From: an uncultured Lachnospiraceae bacterium
GTDB taxonomy: Bacteria > Bacillota > Clostridia > Lachnospirales > Lachnospiraceae
DNA: 64,000 nucleotides
NCBI GenBank assembly: GCA_934432595.1
Contig: CAKRYR010000003.1
Coordinates: 124,001 to 188,000 of the forward strand
Reading direction: 5' to 3'
Of the stretch, positions 24,694 through 33,592 are shown in pieces. The number at the start of each line of letters is the position of its first letter. The stretch's first letter is position 1. The notes under the pieces were generated by a model. The model ran no database searches. It was not told where the DNA came from and saw only the letters and a program-made list of their open reading frames with translations. The position numbers were made by a program, and so were the translations under genes.

Positions 24694-25764
24694 CTACTTA
24701 TTTGTTTCTGTTTTATTCTTGCCTGACTTCTTTGCTTCATATAATAATTCATCTGATAAACTAATTGCCTTTATCGTTTCTAACTTATCTTCTTTATTAT
24801 CAAATGCCCCTAAGCTTGCAGTCACCTTGAATTCATCAAATGTCAAATCACTAATTTTTTTTCTTATTTCTTCTGCAATATCATATGGACTCTTATCATT
24901 AATATTTTTAATTAAAACTAAAAACTCTTCTCCACCATATCTAAAAGTCCTAATTAAATCAGAGTTGTAAGAATTTAAAACCTCTCCTATTTCTTCAATG
25001 ACTTTATCTCCAGCTAAATGTCCATATGTATCATTTACGGATTTAAAATTATCTATATCAAGTAAAATTATACCTTCAATTGATTGCTTTCTCATCTCTT
25101 CAATATACTTATTAAGAGATAATCTATTATACAAATTTGATAAAGCATCTCTTTGGTATAAATCTTCTGCCTCTAGCTGCTTCATAATTGCCATTTCTCT
25201 ATTGCGATACTTCATCATCGAAAAAACCATAATAGCAAATATAATTATTATATTATTAATAATTATATCACTTGAACTTATACTAAAGCCATAATTAGCT
25301 ATTAATACAGCGTAAATAATTGGTGTTACTATAGCAAATATAGGCATATACACTTCTGGTGCTATATATAAAAAGCTAAGTTCTACACAAGTTCCTATAA
25401 AACTCTCTACTGTTCCAAGCTTAAATATATCAAATACAGTTCTTAGCAAAACTAAAATATAAGAAACTACAACAAATACATCATAAACCTTTGTCATATT
25501 TACATATCTTTTTTTAGCCAAATTCTTTTTAGCCACAACATAGGATACAACTGTTACTCCTATCACACATATATATATCCCGATGTATACTAAATAAGTC
25601 TTTCTTGGTTTCTGGCTATAGTAATAAATTTGCTGTAAGATCAACAAGGTTTTCATAACAAATGTATACACGGTCAAATAAAATAATATTTTAAAGTTTT
25701 GCTCTGCCATTATTTGAAGTGTTTTATTTTTATATATAATTTTCTTATTATCTGGCATACACAT
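24694..25764 (-). CDS. membrane GGDEF diguanylate cyclase
   Basis: 356 residues. Six or so membrane helices in the first ~190 residues act as an integral sensor, followed by a GGDEF domain (about 205-352). The active-site motif is GGEEF (RYGGEEFLVL), which supports c-di-GMP synthesis from two GTP. DIDNFKSVNDTYGHLAGD carries the metal-binding Asp. The RxxD inhibitory site is not at its usual place (YNSD instead), so product inhibition may be weak. No EAL partner is nearby. AAAGG lies five bases before the ATG. Confidence 0.92.
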   Translation of the reverse strand: MCMPDNKKIIYKNKTLQIMAEQNFKILFYLTVYTFVMKTLLILQQIYYYSQKPRKTYLVYIGIYICVIGVTVVSYVVAKKNLAKKRYVNMTKVYDVFVVVSYILVLLRTVFDIFKLGTVESFIGTCVELSFLYIAPEVYMPIFAIVTPIIYAVLIANYGFSISSSDIIINNIIIIFAIMVFSMMKYRNREMAIMKQLEAEDLYQRDALSNLYNRLSLNKYIEEMRKQSIEGIILLDIDNFKSVNDTYGHLAGDKVIEEIGEVLNSYNSDLIRTFRYGGEEFLVLIKNINDKSPYDIAEEIRKKISDLTFDEFKVTASLGAFDNKEDKLETIKAISLSDELLYEAKKSGKNKTETNK

Positions 25765-25886
25765 GCAAACCTTTCATTTTTACGACATCTTATACTTAAT
25801 TTTACCATATTTTAACAATTTTCACAAGTAAACTACTAGCCTCATTTATTATATTTACTAATATTATTGATTAAATTTATTAATAA

Positions 25887-25915
25887 TTGAATTTTTTGCA
25901 TTCATTGACTATAAT
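25887..25915 (+). promoter_or_regulatory. promoter of the ABC-F gene
   Basis: TTGAAT (25887-25892), 17-nt spacer, TATAAT (25910-25915). It gives a leader of about 117 bases. Confidence 0.7.
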
Positions 25916-25946
25916 TATCTTATCAAAAATAACTTGTTTTTACGCT

Positions 25947-26004
25947 CTCAGAATCGTAACTATTCGGCAGATGGCTGAATGTTACTGTGATATGAATTTC
26001 TGAG
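25947..26004 (+). promoter_or_regulatory. structured leader hairpin of the ABC-F gene (hairpin repeat copy 2)
   Basis: Outer CTCAGAA / TTCTGAG enclose an inner stem GTAACTATTCGGC ... GCTGAATGTTAC (25956-25985). The inner stem resembles the repeat at 9759-9789. The position between promoter and SD suits attenuation, a control known for several ABC-F genes. Confidence 0.5.
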
Positions 26005-26038
26005 ATTACATATACTAGGAAATGAGGTTACTATATCA

Positions 26039-27967
26039 ATGATATTAGCATGTAATAATATAAATAAATCATTTTTAGATAATGATATTCTTAAAAATGT
26101 TTCATTTAACATAAATGAAAATGAAAAAGTTGCCATTGTAGGTGATAATGGCTGTGGTAAATCCACATTATTAAAAATAATTGTTGGTCTTATGAAATCA
26201 GATAGTGGTGAAGTTATAACTGCTAAAAATACAAACATAGGTTATTTAGCTCAACATCAAGATATAGATAGCAATAATACTTTATATGAAGAAATACTCT
26301 CTTCAAGAGACGATATTCTAAAAATTGAAGCTGATTTAGAAGAAACTCATAAAAAAATGGAGCAATCTACAGGTGTCGAATTGGATCGACTAGTTGCTAA
26401 ATATACTTCACTAACGCAAGAATATGAAGGAAAAAATGGCTATTCCTATAAAAGTGAAGTTTTAGGAATACTAAATGGTTTAGGTTTTCCTGAAAGTGAT
26501 TATAATAAAACTATAAATCAATTCTCTGGTGGACAAAAAACTCGAATAGCTTTAGGTAAAATACTACTTACTGCCCCAGAAATTTTAATACTAGATGAGC
26601 CTACTAACCATTTAGATATTAATTCAATTAATTGGCTAGAGAATTATTTACTTAACTATAAAGGAACAATTATTATAGTATCCCATGATAGATATTTCTT
26701 AGACAAGTTAGTCAACAAAGTCATACATATAGAACTTTGCAAAGCAACAACTTATTTAGGAAATTACACAGATTTTAATGAAAAATATACTAAGCAACGT
26801 GAAATAGACTTAAGACATTATGAAAATCAACAGAAGGAAATTAAACATCAGCAAGAAGTTATTGATAAATTAAAATCCTTCAATAGAGAGAAATCCATAA
26901 AACGTGCTGAAAGTAGGCAAAAAGCTTTAGATAAAATAGAAAGACTAGATAAACCTATTGAAGTAAATAATCAAATGAGGCTTACTTTTAAACCAAAAAT
27001 AGAAAGTGGAAATGATGTTCTACATGTTGAAAACCTAGAAAAATCTTTTGGAGACTTACATTTATTTAAAAATGTTTCTTTTGATATAAAAAAAGGTGAA
27101 AAAGTTGCCTTAATTGGTGATAATGGTACTGGTAAAACTACTATCTTAAAGATATTAAATAGATTTCTACCTGCTGATAATGGAATGTTTAAATTAGGAA
27201 CTAATGTTACTATAGGATATTATGACCAAGAGCAACAATTATTAAATCCTACTAATACTTTATTTGATGAAATATCTGATTTAAGACCAGAATTATCAAA
27301 TACACAGATAAGAAACATACTTGCAGATTATCTTTTCACTGAAGATGATGTATTTAAACAAATTTCATCACTTAGTGGTGGTGAAAAAGGTAGGCTTTCC
27401 TTTGCTAGACTTATGCTATCAAATGCAAACTTTCTTATACTGGACGAGCCTACAAACCATCTAGATATATTATCTAAAAGTATACTTGAAAAAGCATTGA
27501 ATTCATATGAAGGAACTGTATTATATGTATCCCATGACAGATACTTTATTAATACTACTGCAACCCGTATTTTGTCTCTATCAAATAATCAAATATATAA
27601 CTACATTGGTAATTATGATTATTATTTAGACAAGAAGACAATTGTAGAAGGTGCTACTATTTCTTCTACTTCAACTAGCATAAACACACCTAATTCAGTT
27701 GTATCTACTTCTGTAGAAAGCGAATCTAAATTAGATTGGAAAGCCGCTAAAGAAGCTCAAGCTGCTGAAAGAAAGCGTCAGAATGCTATCAATAAAATAG
27801 AGAATGAAATATCATCTATAGAAACTAGAATATCAGAATTAGATAAACAAATGTCTAATCCAGATGTTGCGTCTGATATTTCAAAACTAATGCCTTTATC
27901 AAAAGAAAAAGAAGAATTAGACGAAAAGCTTTTAGAATTAATGGAAAAATGGGAAGACTTAAACTAG
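26039..27967 (+). CDS. ABC-F family ribosome-associated ATPase
   Basis: 642 residues with two nucleotide-binding domains and no membrane segments. NBD1: GDNGCGKST, FSGGQKTR, LILDEPTNHLD. NBD2: GDNGTGKTT, LSGGEKGR, LILDEPTNHLD. A charged interdomain linker (about 245-320) acts at the ribosomal E/P site. After a Ser/Thr-rich stretch, a C-terminal coiled coil (about 575-642) gives the long YdiF/YfmR-like shape rather than EttA. ABC-F proteins relieve stalled ribosomes or protect against antibiotics; which applies here is unknown. GAGG lies upstream of the ATG. Confidence 0.93.
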   Translation: MILACNNINKSFLDNDILKNVSFNINENEKVAIVGDNGCGKSTLLKIIVGLMKSDSGEVITAKNTNIGYLAQHQDIDSNNTLYEEILSSRDDILKIEADLEETHKKMEQSTGVELDRLVAKYTSLTQEYEGKNGYSYKSEVLGILNGLGFPESDYNKTINQFSGGQKTRIALGKILLTAPEILILDEPTNHLDINSINWLENYLLNYKGTIIIVSHDRYFLDKLVNKVIHIELCKATTYLGNYTDFNEKYTKQREIDLRHYENQQKEIKHQQEVIDKLKSFNREKSIKRAESRQKALDKIERLDKPIEVNNQMRLTFKPKIESGNDVLHVENLEKSFGDLHLFKNVSFDIKKGEKVALIGDNGTGKTTILKILNRFLPADNGMFKLGTNVTIGYYDQEQQLLNPTNTLFDEISDLRPELSNTQIRNILADYLFTEDDVFKQISSLSGGEKGRLSFARLMLSNANFLILDEPTNHLDILSKSILEKALNSYEGTVLYVSHDRYFINTTATRILSLSNNQIYNYIGNYDYYLDKKTIVEGATISSTSTSINTPNSVVSTSVESESKLDWKAAKEAQAAERKRQNAINKIENEISSIETRISELDKQMSNPDVASDISKLMPLSKEKEELDEKLLELMEKWEDLN

Positions 27968-27980
27968 TCTTCCCATTTTT
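27945..27980. terminator. bidirectional terminator
   Basis: AAAAATGGGAAGACT and its exact complement (27966-27980) with a 6-nt loop. It overlaps the last codons of the ABC-F gene and lies between convergent genes. Confidence 0.85.
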
Positions 27981-28559
27981 CTATCTAAATCTTGTACATT
28001 CATATTTTGAAAGCATATTTAAACAATTCATTATAGAATGATATTGCTCATCTATTCCTTTTTCATCGACAATACAATCAATTGATAAAGCACAGTTTCT
28101 TAAAATATGCTCGTCTAAATCTCCATTTATACGCATTTCTTTTAAAATATTCATCTTTTCTGTATATGTTTTAGCATCTAAGAATCCCATTAAATCACAT
28201 GAAAGATTTTCTTTTTCATCCTCAGTTTCATCATCTTCTTTATAATTAAATATTATTACTTGCTCTGAACTGTTCTCTTTCTTATTTTCTAGATTATGTT
28301 TTTCAATATAATGAACATCATTTTCCTTATTATTATTCATATTAACAAGTTCAAATCTATTAATAAATTTATCCTCTATTTTTACCTGTTCCATAAACAT
28401 CTCAAGCGGCCTTACATAATATTTAAAATCACCATACAATGCTTGATAAACTACCATTTTTTCTTCTGTTTCCGTATGTAATGCAACTGCTGTAATTTGA
28501 TATAAGTTGCCTTTATAATGTCTATATATTTCTCCTTGCTTTGGTATATTATTACTCAT
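27981..28559 (-). CDS. DUF1653 protein with C-terminal extension
   Basis: 192 residues from the ATG at 28559 (SD GGGAGG, 9-nt spacing). The N-terminal ~60 residues are a DUF1653 domain: GEIYRHYKGNLYQITAVALH, VVYQALYGDFKYYVRPLEMF. The rest is a charged linker (about 75-130) and a helical C-terminus. DUF1653 is usually a single small domain of unknown role, so the extension is unusual. It is a single gene convergent with the ABC-F gene. Confidence 0.75.
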   Translation of the reverse strand: MSNNIPKQGEIYRHYKGNLYQITAVALHTETEEKMVVYQALYGDFKYYVRPLEMFMEQVKIEDKFINRFELVNMNNNKENDVHYIEKHNLENKKENSSEQVIIFNYKEDDETEDEKENLSCDLMGFLDAKTYTEKMNILKEMRINGDLDEHILRNCALSIDCIVDEKGIDEQYHSIMNCLNMLSKYECTRFR

Positions 28560-28776
28560 GTATCCTGACCTCCCGTTCATATAAGAACTTAACTAAGTAA
28601 TATGTTAGCACCAAAGTCTATAATTGTCCATTAGTTAATATCACCAATATTTGCCATTATTTTTTCTAATTTTTACTAAATTTCATCGATTATCTAATTT
28701 TTTTCGATAAATGTATAAAGATTTTTGATTTTTTGTCGAGTATATGGATAGACTAACTATAGCGAGGTACATAATT

Positions 28777-29577
28777 ATGGCAATTTTAAATAATATAAAA
28801 ACACAAAATTTTGATACTACAAAGTCAAATTCTATAAATAATTCAAATAAAACCAGTAGTAAAAATTCTACATCAAAAACCAGTTTTGATTCGTTTACTA
28901 AAAAGACTTATACTTATTCTGATGTTTTTGAAGCAGCATCACAAAAATATAATATATCAAAAGATTTATTAGAGGCTGTAGCATACACAGAATCGTCTTT
29001 TAGGGCCAATGCTACTTCTTACTGTGGTGCTCAAGGTATTATGCAACTTATGCCTGCAACTGCTAAGTCTTTAGGCATTACAGATGCATATGATCCTGTT
29101 CAGAATATAATGGGAGGTGCCAAATACCTCTCACAACTTTTAAAAAAATACAATGGTAATACTTCCTTAGCTTTAGCTGCATATAATGGTGGTTCTGGTA
29201 ATGTTGCTAAGTACAATGGTGTTCCATCATTTTGTAAATCTTACGTAAATAAAGTTCAATCTCTAATGAAAAAAGGTGTAAAAGTTCCAGATAAATCTAT
29301 AAGTATTGATACTTTATCAAAATCAGGTACACTTATGTCAGATTATAATAATTTTTCTCCAGATACAAGTACGTTTAATACTAATTATTCAAGGCCAAAA
29401 TATGTTCAATTTGACCAATCTCAATTAACTAGAATAATTTCTTCTGAAAATAATACTAATACAATTGATATTTCAGAAAAAAAATTACTAGCAATTAGAG
29501 CACAAATGGCAAAAAATGTTAATAATTTTTATGATTTAGTCGATATAATAAACAGTATTAACAATTATTATATATAA
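28777..29577 (+). CDS. lytic transglycosylase (SLT family 1) without signal peptide
   Basis: 266 residues from ATG 28777 (SD GAGGT); an ATG at 28744 has no SD. An Asn/Ser/Lys-rich N-terminus (about 1-45) precedes an SLT domain (about 50-170): LLEAVAYTESSFRANATSYC with the catalytic Glu, GAQGIMQLMPATAKSLG, and ALAAYNGGSGNV. These enzymes cleave peptidoglycan glycan strands to 1,6-anhydro products. No secretion signal is visible, so export would need another route, or the protein acts from inside. The next gene is 37 bases on and probably cotranscribed. Confidence 0.88.
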   Translation: MAILNNIKTQNFDTTKSNSINNSNKTSSKNSTSKTSFDSFTKKTYTYSDVFEAASQKYNISKDLLEAVAYTESSFRANATSYCGAQGIMQLMPATAKSLGITDAYDPVQNIMGGAKYLSQLLKKYNGNTSLALAAYNGGSGNVAKYNGVPSFCKSYVNKVQSLMKKGVKVPDKSISIDTLSKSGTLMSDYNNFSPDTSTFNTNYSRPKYVQFDQSQLTRIISSENNTNTIDISEKKLLAIRAQMAKNVNNFYDLVDIINSINNYYI

Positions 29578-29614
29578 CACACATTACTATATTTTTTCTT
29601 TAGGGGGCTTTATT

Positions 29615-32600
29615 ATGCAAAAAAAGAAAGGTAAATTAGGTTTATTTGGCGGTAATAATCAAAAAGGTAACGCCAACGTTTCTGTTATGGATAAAAAATC
29701 CGGATTAAATTCTAATTTCAAAGATCCTATCACTGATTTTTTAATATGTGATGGTGTTCTAAAAAAATATAATGGTAATAATACTATTGTAAATATTCCG
29801 GCAGAACTAGGTATAACTTCTATTGGTCAAAAAGCATTTTTTAGACGTACTGATATCAAAGCAATTAATATTCCTGATAACGTTACTTCTATTGCAAATT
29901 ATGCATTTGCAGGTTGTGAAAATCTAGAAAGTATAGGAATCTCTGATAATGTCAATTTCATTGGAAACTATGCATTTGAAAATTGTAAATCTCTTACTCA
30001 AGTTAATCTACCAGACAGATTAATAAGTGTAGGAAGTTACTTATTTAGTGGATGTCAATCATTATTAAATGTACATTTACCATCTGAATTAAAATCCATA
30101 GGTAACTACATGTTTAATAAATGTGAATCATTAACTACTATTACTATTTCAAATAAGGTTACTAGTATTGGATGGAAAGCATTTAGCGGATGTTCTTCTT
30201 TAGTTGAAGTTAATTTTCCAAATGCACTTAATAGTATTGGAAATTATGCATTTGAAAATTGTTTTAAGTTAGAATCTATTTCTCTTTCGGCTAATATAAC
30301 CTCTTTAGGCGAAGGTGTTTTCTTTATGTGTAAAAACTTACATCATATAGATTTAGACAGTTCAAATGCTACATATAAAATTGTAGATAATATATTATAT
30401 AGTTTTGATGATGATATATTATATGTTTGTCCTGCAAAAGCACCTATTAGTAATGGACAATATATTATTCCAGAAGGCGTAAAGTCAATTTGTTATGGTG
30501 CTTTTTCAAGTTGTCTTAATCTACAAAGTATTTATTTACCTAATACAATAGAAACAATTGATCACTGTGCATTTTTTAATTGTATGAATTTACAAAAAAT
30601 AAATCTTCCTGATACAATAAAAACTTTAGGTAAAAACGTATTTCATAATTGCTGTAGCTTAACAAATATATCTTTACCTACATCCATTACAGAAATAGAA
30701 CCAGGAACATTTTCTGGTTGTGAAAATCTTCGTAAAGTAAATATGACTGATAACGTACATACAATTGGTGAAATTTCATTCTTTGGATGTGTTAACTTAG
30801 AAGAATTTACATTTCCAATTAATTTAACAGCTATAGGATGTGCTGCATTTACAAATTGTCAAAAACTAACTCAGATAAATATTCATAAAAATATAAATAA
30901 TATAGCAAAAGGTGCATTTAGTCATTGTAATTCACTAGTGGACATTAATGTTTCTCCTGAAAATATGACTTATTCATCTTCAGATGGTGTATTATATTCT
31001 AAAAATCAAGCCTATTTATTAGTATATCCAGCTGGCAAAACAGAAACATCTTTTGTTATACCATCAACAGTTAAATATATTAATGATCAAGCTTTTTATG
31101 GTGTACTATATCTTCAAGAAGTAACTATACCATCTTCTATTCAAGATATTGGTATTTCAGCTTTTAGTGAAATGCCAGCATTAAGTAAAGTAACAATTGA
31201 AGAAGGTATTAAAAATATAGGCACATTTGTATTTTCAAAAAATAAAAATTTATCACTTGTATCATTTCCTAGAAGTGTTACTACAATTGACTCTTCTGCA
31301 TTTACAGAATGTGATAATCTTAGTTTTGTATGTCCAACAGATTCATTTGCATATAAATTTGCAACTATAAAAAATATATCAATATACTCGGAAAGAAAAA
31401 ATAATTTTGAGGCAAATTCTGAACAAGCAAATAATTCCTTCTACAAGGATGCAAAGCAAAAAAGTAAAGGTGGTTTTACTTTATTTGGTAGTAAAAAACC
31501 AAAAAATATAACTAAACAAGAAGAAAAAGCTGAAACTACTGAGTCACTTCAAGACGCAGTTCAAGAAACAATAACTGAACCTATTCAAAATCAATATTCT
31601 AATGCAGATTTTGATTTTGAAGAAAATAATGATATTAATAATACTTTTGAAAATACTAAATCAAATTTTGTTTCTGCAAATAATACCGAAACTGATAATT
31701 CTGACTTTAATTATTCAGATAATGATACTACTAACACTTCTTCATATGAAGAAGATTTAGGTTTTGAAATAACTGAAAATGATGACAATAGTTTTATGTC
31801 AGATATAAGCGATTTATTTGATAATATTACTGAACCAGAACCTCTTGAAAAGTCATCACATGATAATTATTATTCTTCATATGATAACAATAGTATGAAT
31901 ACAATTCAAGACCCTTTACCAATAAATAATTATCCAAATAATAATTCAAATAATAATGGTGTTATTAATGGTAATTTTGATAATTCACTATTATTCAGTG
32001 ATGAAATTATAAATAGAAATTCTGAACCACTTAGAAAAGACAGTAATGCTGAATTACCTAATACAGATGGAGGTATTCAACCAGAGTACAGTTCACCTAA
32101 TAAAATTCAGAATGTTGTTGTAAAACAAAATAGTACAAATAGTGTTATTTTATCATGGGAGCCTTACCCAGGTGCAAAAGAATATCATCTATTACATTTT
32201 AATACTAAAACAAAACTATATGATGACGTTTCAAAGATAAAAACAAATAAGGCTTTATTAACTGGAATTATTCCAAGTCATACTCAACAATATAAAATTG
32301 TAGCATATGGTTATGAGAATTATAAACGTACTTTACTCGCTTCATCAAGACCAGTAAGTATAAGTACTTCTCTTCCTGCTGTAACAGGTTTAGAATCAAT
32401 AGCTGCAACAAGTAACTCATTATCATTTAGTTGGAATTCCATTCCTGATGCAGTTAAATATGTAATATTTGCATATAATTCTATAAAGAAAACATTTGTA
32501 CCAGTTGATGAATGTGTAGAAAATTATATTACACTTTCAAATCTTGTAGGTGTTTCAAGCTTAAGAGTTAAGGTTGCTGCAATAAAAATTATTCATAATA

Positions 32601-32935
32601 ATGAATGTATGACTCTTTTATCAGATGAAGTTGTAGCATATACAACATTATCCCCTGTTAGTGGAATTGTAATGTCTGCGCACACTAGTAGTTCAATTAA
32701 ATTAAATTGGCTTGCACTACCTGGTGTAAATGCTTACAAGGTATATGTGTTTAATCCTCAATCAGATAGATTTGAGTATGCAGATACTACTCCAGTTAAT
32801 CAAATAGTATTTAATAATTTAATGCCAAGTAGGGAATACAGATATAAAGTTCGTGCATGTATTATTACAGAAGATAATGAAATAATGGGTCCACCTTCTT
32901 CCATTATTCGTGCCGAAACTACTCCAGAAGACTAA
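29615..32935 (+). CDS. large BspA-type leucine-rich repeat protein with fibronectin III-like repeats
   Basis: 1106 residues. A Lys/Gly-rich N-terminus (KKKGKLGLFGG) precedes about 20 LRR_5/BspA units (about 45-590; recurring SIGNYAFENC-type units, I.IP..V..I). Then come a second KGGFTLFG motif, an acidic Asn/Ser-rich linker (about 595-825) and about three FN3-like domains (about 830-1105, with SVILSWEPYPGAKEY and SSIKLNWLALPGV). BspA proteins are normally surface adhesins with a signal peptide and anchor; both are absent here. A terminator follows. Cotranscription with the lytic transglycosylase is likely. Confidence 0.85.
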   Translation: MQKKKGKLGLFGGNNQKGNANVSVMDKKSGLNSNFKDPITDFLICDGVLKKYNGNNTIVNIPAELGITSIGQKAFFRRTDIKAINIPDNVTSIANYAFAGCENLESIGISDNVNFIGNYAFENCKSLTQVNLPDRLISVGSYLFSGCQSLLNVHLPSELKSIGNYMFNKCESLTTITISNKVTSIGWKAFSGCSSLVEVNFPNALNSIGNYAFENCFKLESISLSANITSLGEGVFFMCKNLHHIDLDSSNATYKIVDNILYSFDDDILYVCPAKAPISNGQYIIPEGVKSICYGAFSSCLNLQSIYLPNTIETIDHCAFFNCMNLQKINLPDTIKTLGKNVFHNCCSLTNISLPTSITEIEPGTFSGCENLRKVNMTDNVHTIGEISFFGCVNLEEFTFPINLTAIGCAAFTNCQKLTQINIHKNINNIAKGAFSHCNSLVDINVSPENMTYSSSDGVLYSKNQAYLLVYPAGKTETSFVIPSTVKYINDQAFYGVLYLQEVTIPSSIQDIGISAFSEMPALSKVTIEEGIKNIGTFVFSKNKNLSLVSFPRSVTTIDSSAFTECDNLSFVCPTDSFAYKFATIKNISIYSERKNNFEANSEQANNSFYKDAKQKSKGGFTLFGSKKPKNITKQEEKAETTESLQDAVQETITEPIQNQYSNADFDFEENNDINNTFENTKSNFVSANNTETDNSDFNYSDNDTTNTSSYEEDLGFEITENDDNSFMSDISDLFDNITEPEPLEKSSHDNYYSSYDNNSMNTIQDPLPINNYPNNNSNNNGVINGNFDNSLLFSDEIINRNSEPLRKDSNAELPNTDGGIQPEYSSPNKIQNVVVKQNSTNSVILSWEPYPGAKEYHLLHFNTKTKLYDDVSKIKTNKALLTGIIPSHTQQYKIVAYGYENYKRTLLASSRPVSISTSLPAVTGLESIAATSNSLSFSWNSIPDAVKYVIFAYNSIKKTFVPVDECVENYITLSNLVGVSSLRVKVAAIKIIHNNECMTLLSDEVVAYTTLSPVSGIVMSAHTSSSIKLNWLALPGVNAYKVYVFNPQSDRFEYADTTPVNQIVFNNLMPSREYRYKVRACIITEDNEIMGPPSSIIRAETTPED

Positions 32936-32936
32936 T

Positions 32937-32958
32937 AAAGAGTCGCAAGCGACTCTTT
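32937..32958 (+). terminator. terminator of the LRR protein gene
   Basis: AAAGAGTCGC / GCGACTCTTT, a 10-bp perfect stem, two bases after the stop. Confidence 0.85.
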
Positions 32959-33017
32959 CATCCAAAAAGTTAATTTCAGAAGCTTTCTTCTGATAATTAT
33001 ATAGTAAAGTGTGTATT

Positions 33018-33049
33018 ATAAACCCCAAGGATTTATCCTTGGGGTTTAT
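33018..33049. terminator. 15-bp palindrome, likely bidirectional terminator
   Basis: ATAAACCCCAAGGAT and its exact complement, separated by two bases, between convergent genes. Confidence 0.65.
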
Positions 33050-33071
33050 GCTTGTTTTATGTATTATTCTA

Positions 33072-33140
33072 GTGATTTATTCTAGTGACGAACCCTTGTT
33101 TCTTATAATATAAAAAATACCAACTAGGTCTCGTCACTTA
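33072..33140. repeat. small imperfect inverted repeat with CTAGTGACGA end
   Basis: TTCTAGTGACGA at the left and a TCGTCACT end at the right (33131-33139) close a mostly AT loop. The end motif resembles CTAGTGACGA at one edge of the 53.5-kb foldback. Confidence 0.35.
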
Positions 33141-33153
33141 TTTACTATTTTAC

Positions 33154-33552
33154 TTATTCACCTATTTCAGATAATCTAATAAGGCATTTTCTTATAAAGC
33201 CTGATTCAATATTTTCTTTTATAAGTCCATCATTGTATCTTTCATTTAGAACTATGCCTGTTAATAATGCTATAATAGTTCTTCTACCTAATTTGTTTAC
33301 ATCAATTTCTTCTGGTTTAAAACTTTTTATATTAACCCTAGCTAATTTTAAAGTTAATATGTAATGTTTATCTGCTATATTGTATACTTCATCTATAAAA
33401 TCTTCAACTTCTTTTGTGTATTCTAAATTAGGTATTAATATTACATTCTTGTCTAAGCTTTCCTCATCTTGACTACTTGCTTTTACATATCTTCCTGCTA
33501 TATAGCCTTCTTTAAAAATATCTTTATATTTTATTATATTTGAATATTTCAC
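33154..33552 (-). CDS. DUF6508-like hypothetical protein
   Basis: 132 residues, soluble. The C-terminal segment LTGIVLNERYNDGLIKENIE followed by SGFIRKCLIRLSEIGE resembles the end of DUF6508 proteins (RGERF.DG.IA..IE.G...K.L.RL). Function unknown. The start is GTG at 33552, set by GAGG five bases upstream within the shared leader motif. It lies downstream of the acyl-CoA synthetase? No: it is the next gene after it on the minus strand, 40 bases on, so it could be read through from the fatty acid operon. Confidence 0.6.
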   Translation of the reverse strand: MKYSNIIKYKDIFKEGYIAGRYVKASSQDEESLDKNVILIPNLEYTKEVEDFIDEVYNIADKHYILTLKLARVNIKSFKPEEIDVNKLGRRTIIALLTGIVLNERYNDGLIKENIESGFIRKCLIRLSEIGE

Positions 33553-33558
33553 ATTTGC

Positions 33559-33575
33559 CTCATTTCTAAACGACT
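33559..33575 (-). promoter_or_regulatory. shared leader/RBS motif, copy 2
   Basis: Minus strand GTCGTTTAGAAATGAGG directly before a GTG start. It is the most diverged of four copies. Confidence 0.4.
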
Positions 33576-33592
33576 TATTGTTTATCTAAATT

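Noticed and set aside
28640..28745. SigD-like promoter upstream of the lytic transglycosylase
   Set aside because: TCGATTAT-like -10 with TAAT 15 bases before is too weak in such AT-rich DNA, and no flagellar genes are nearby.
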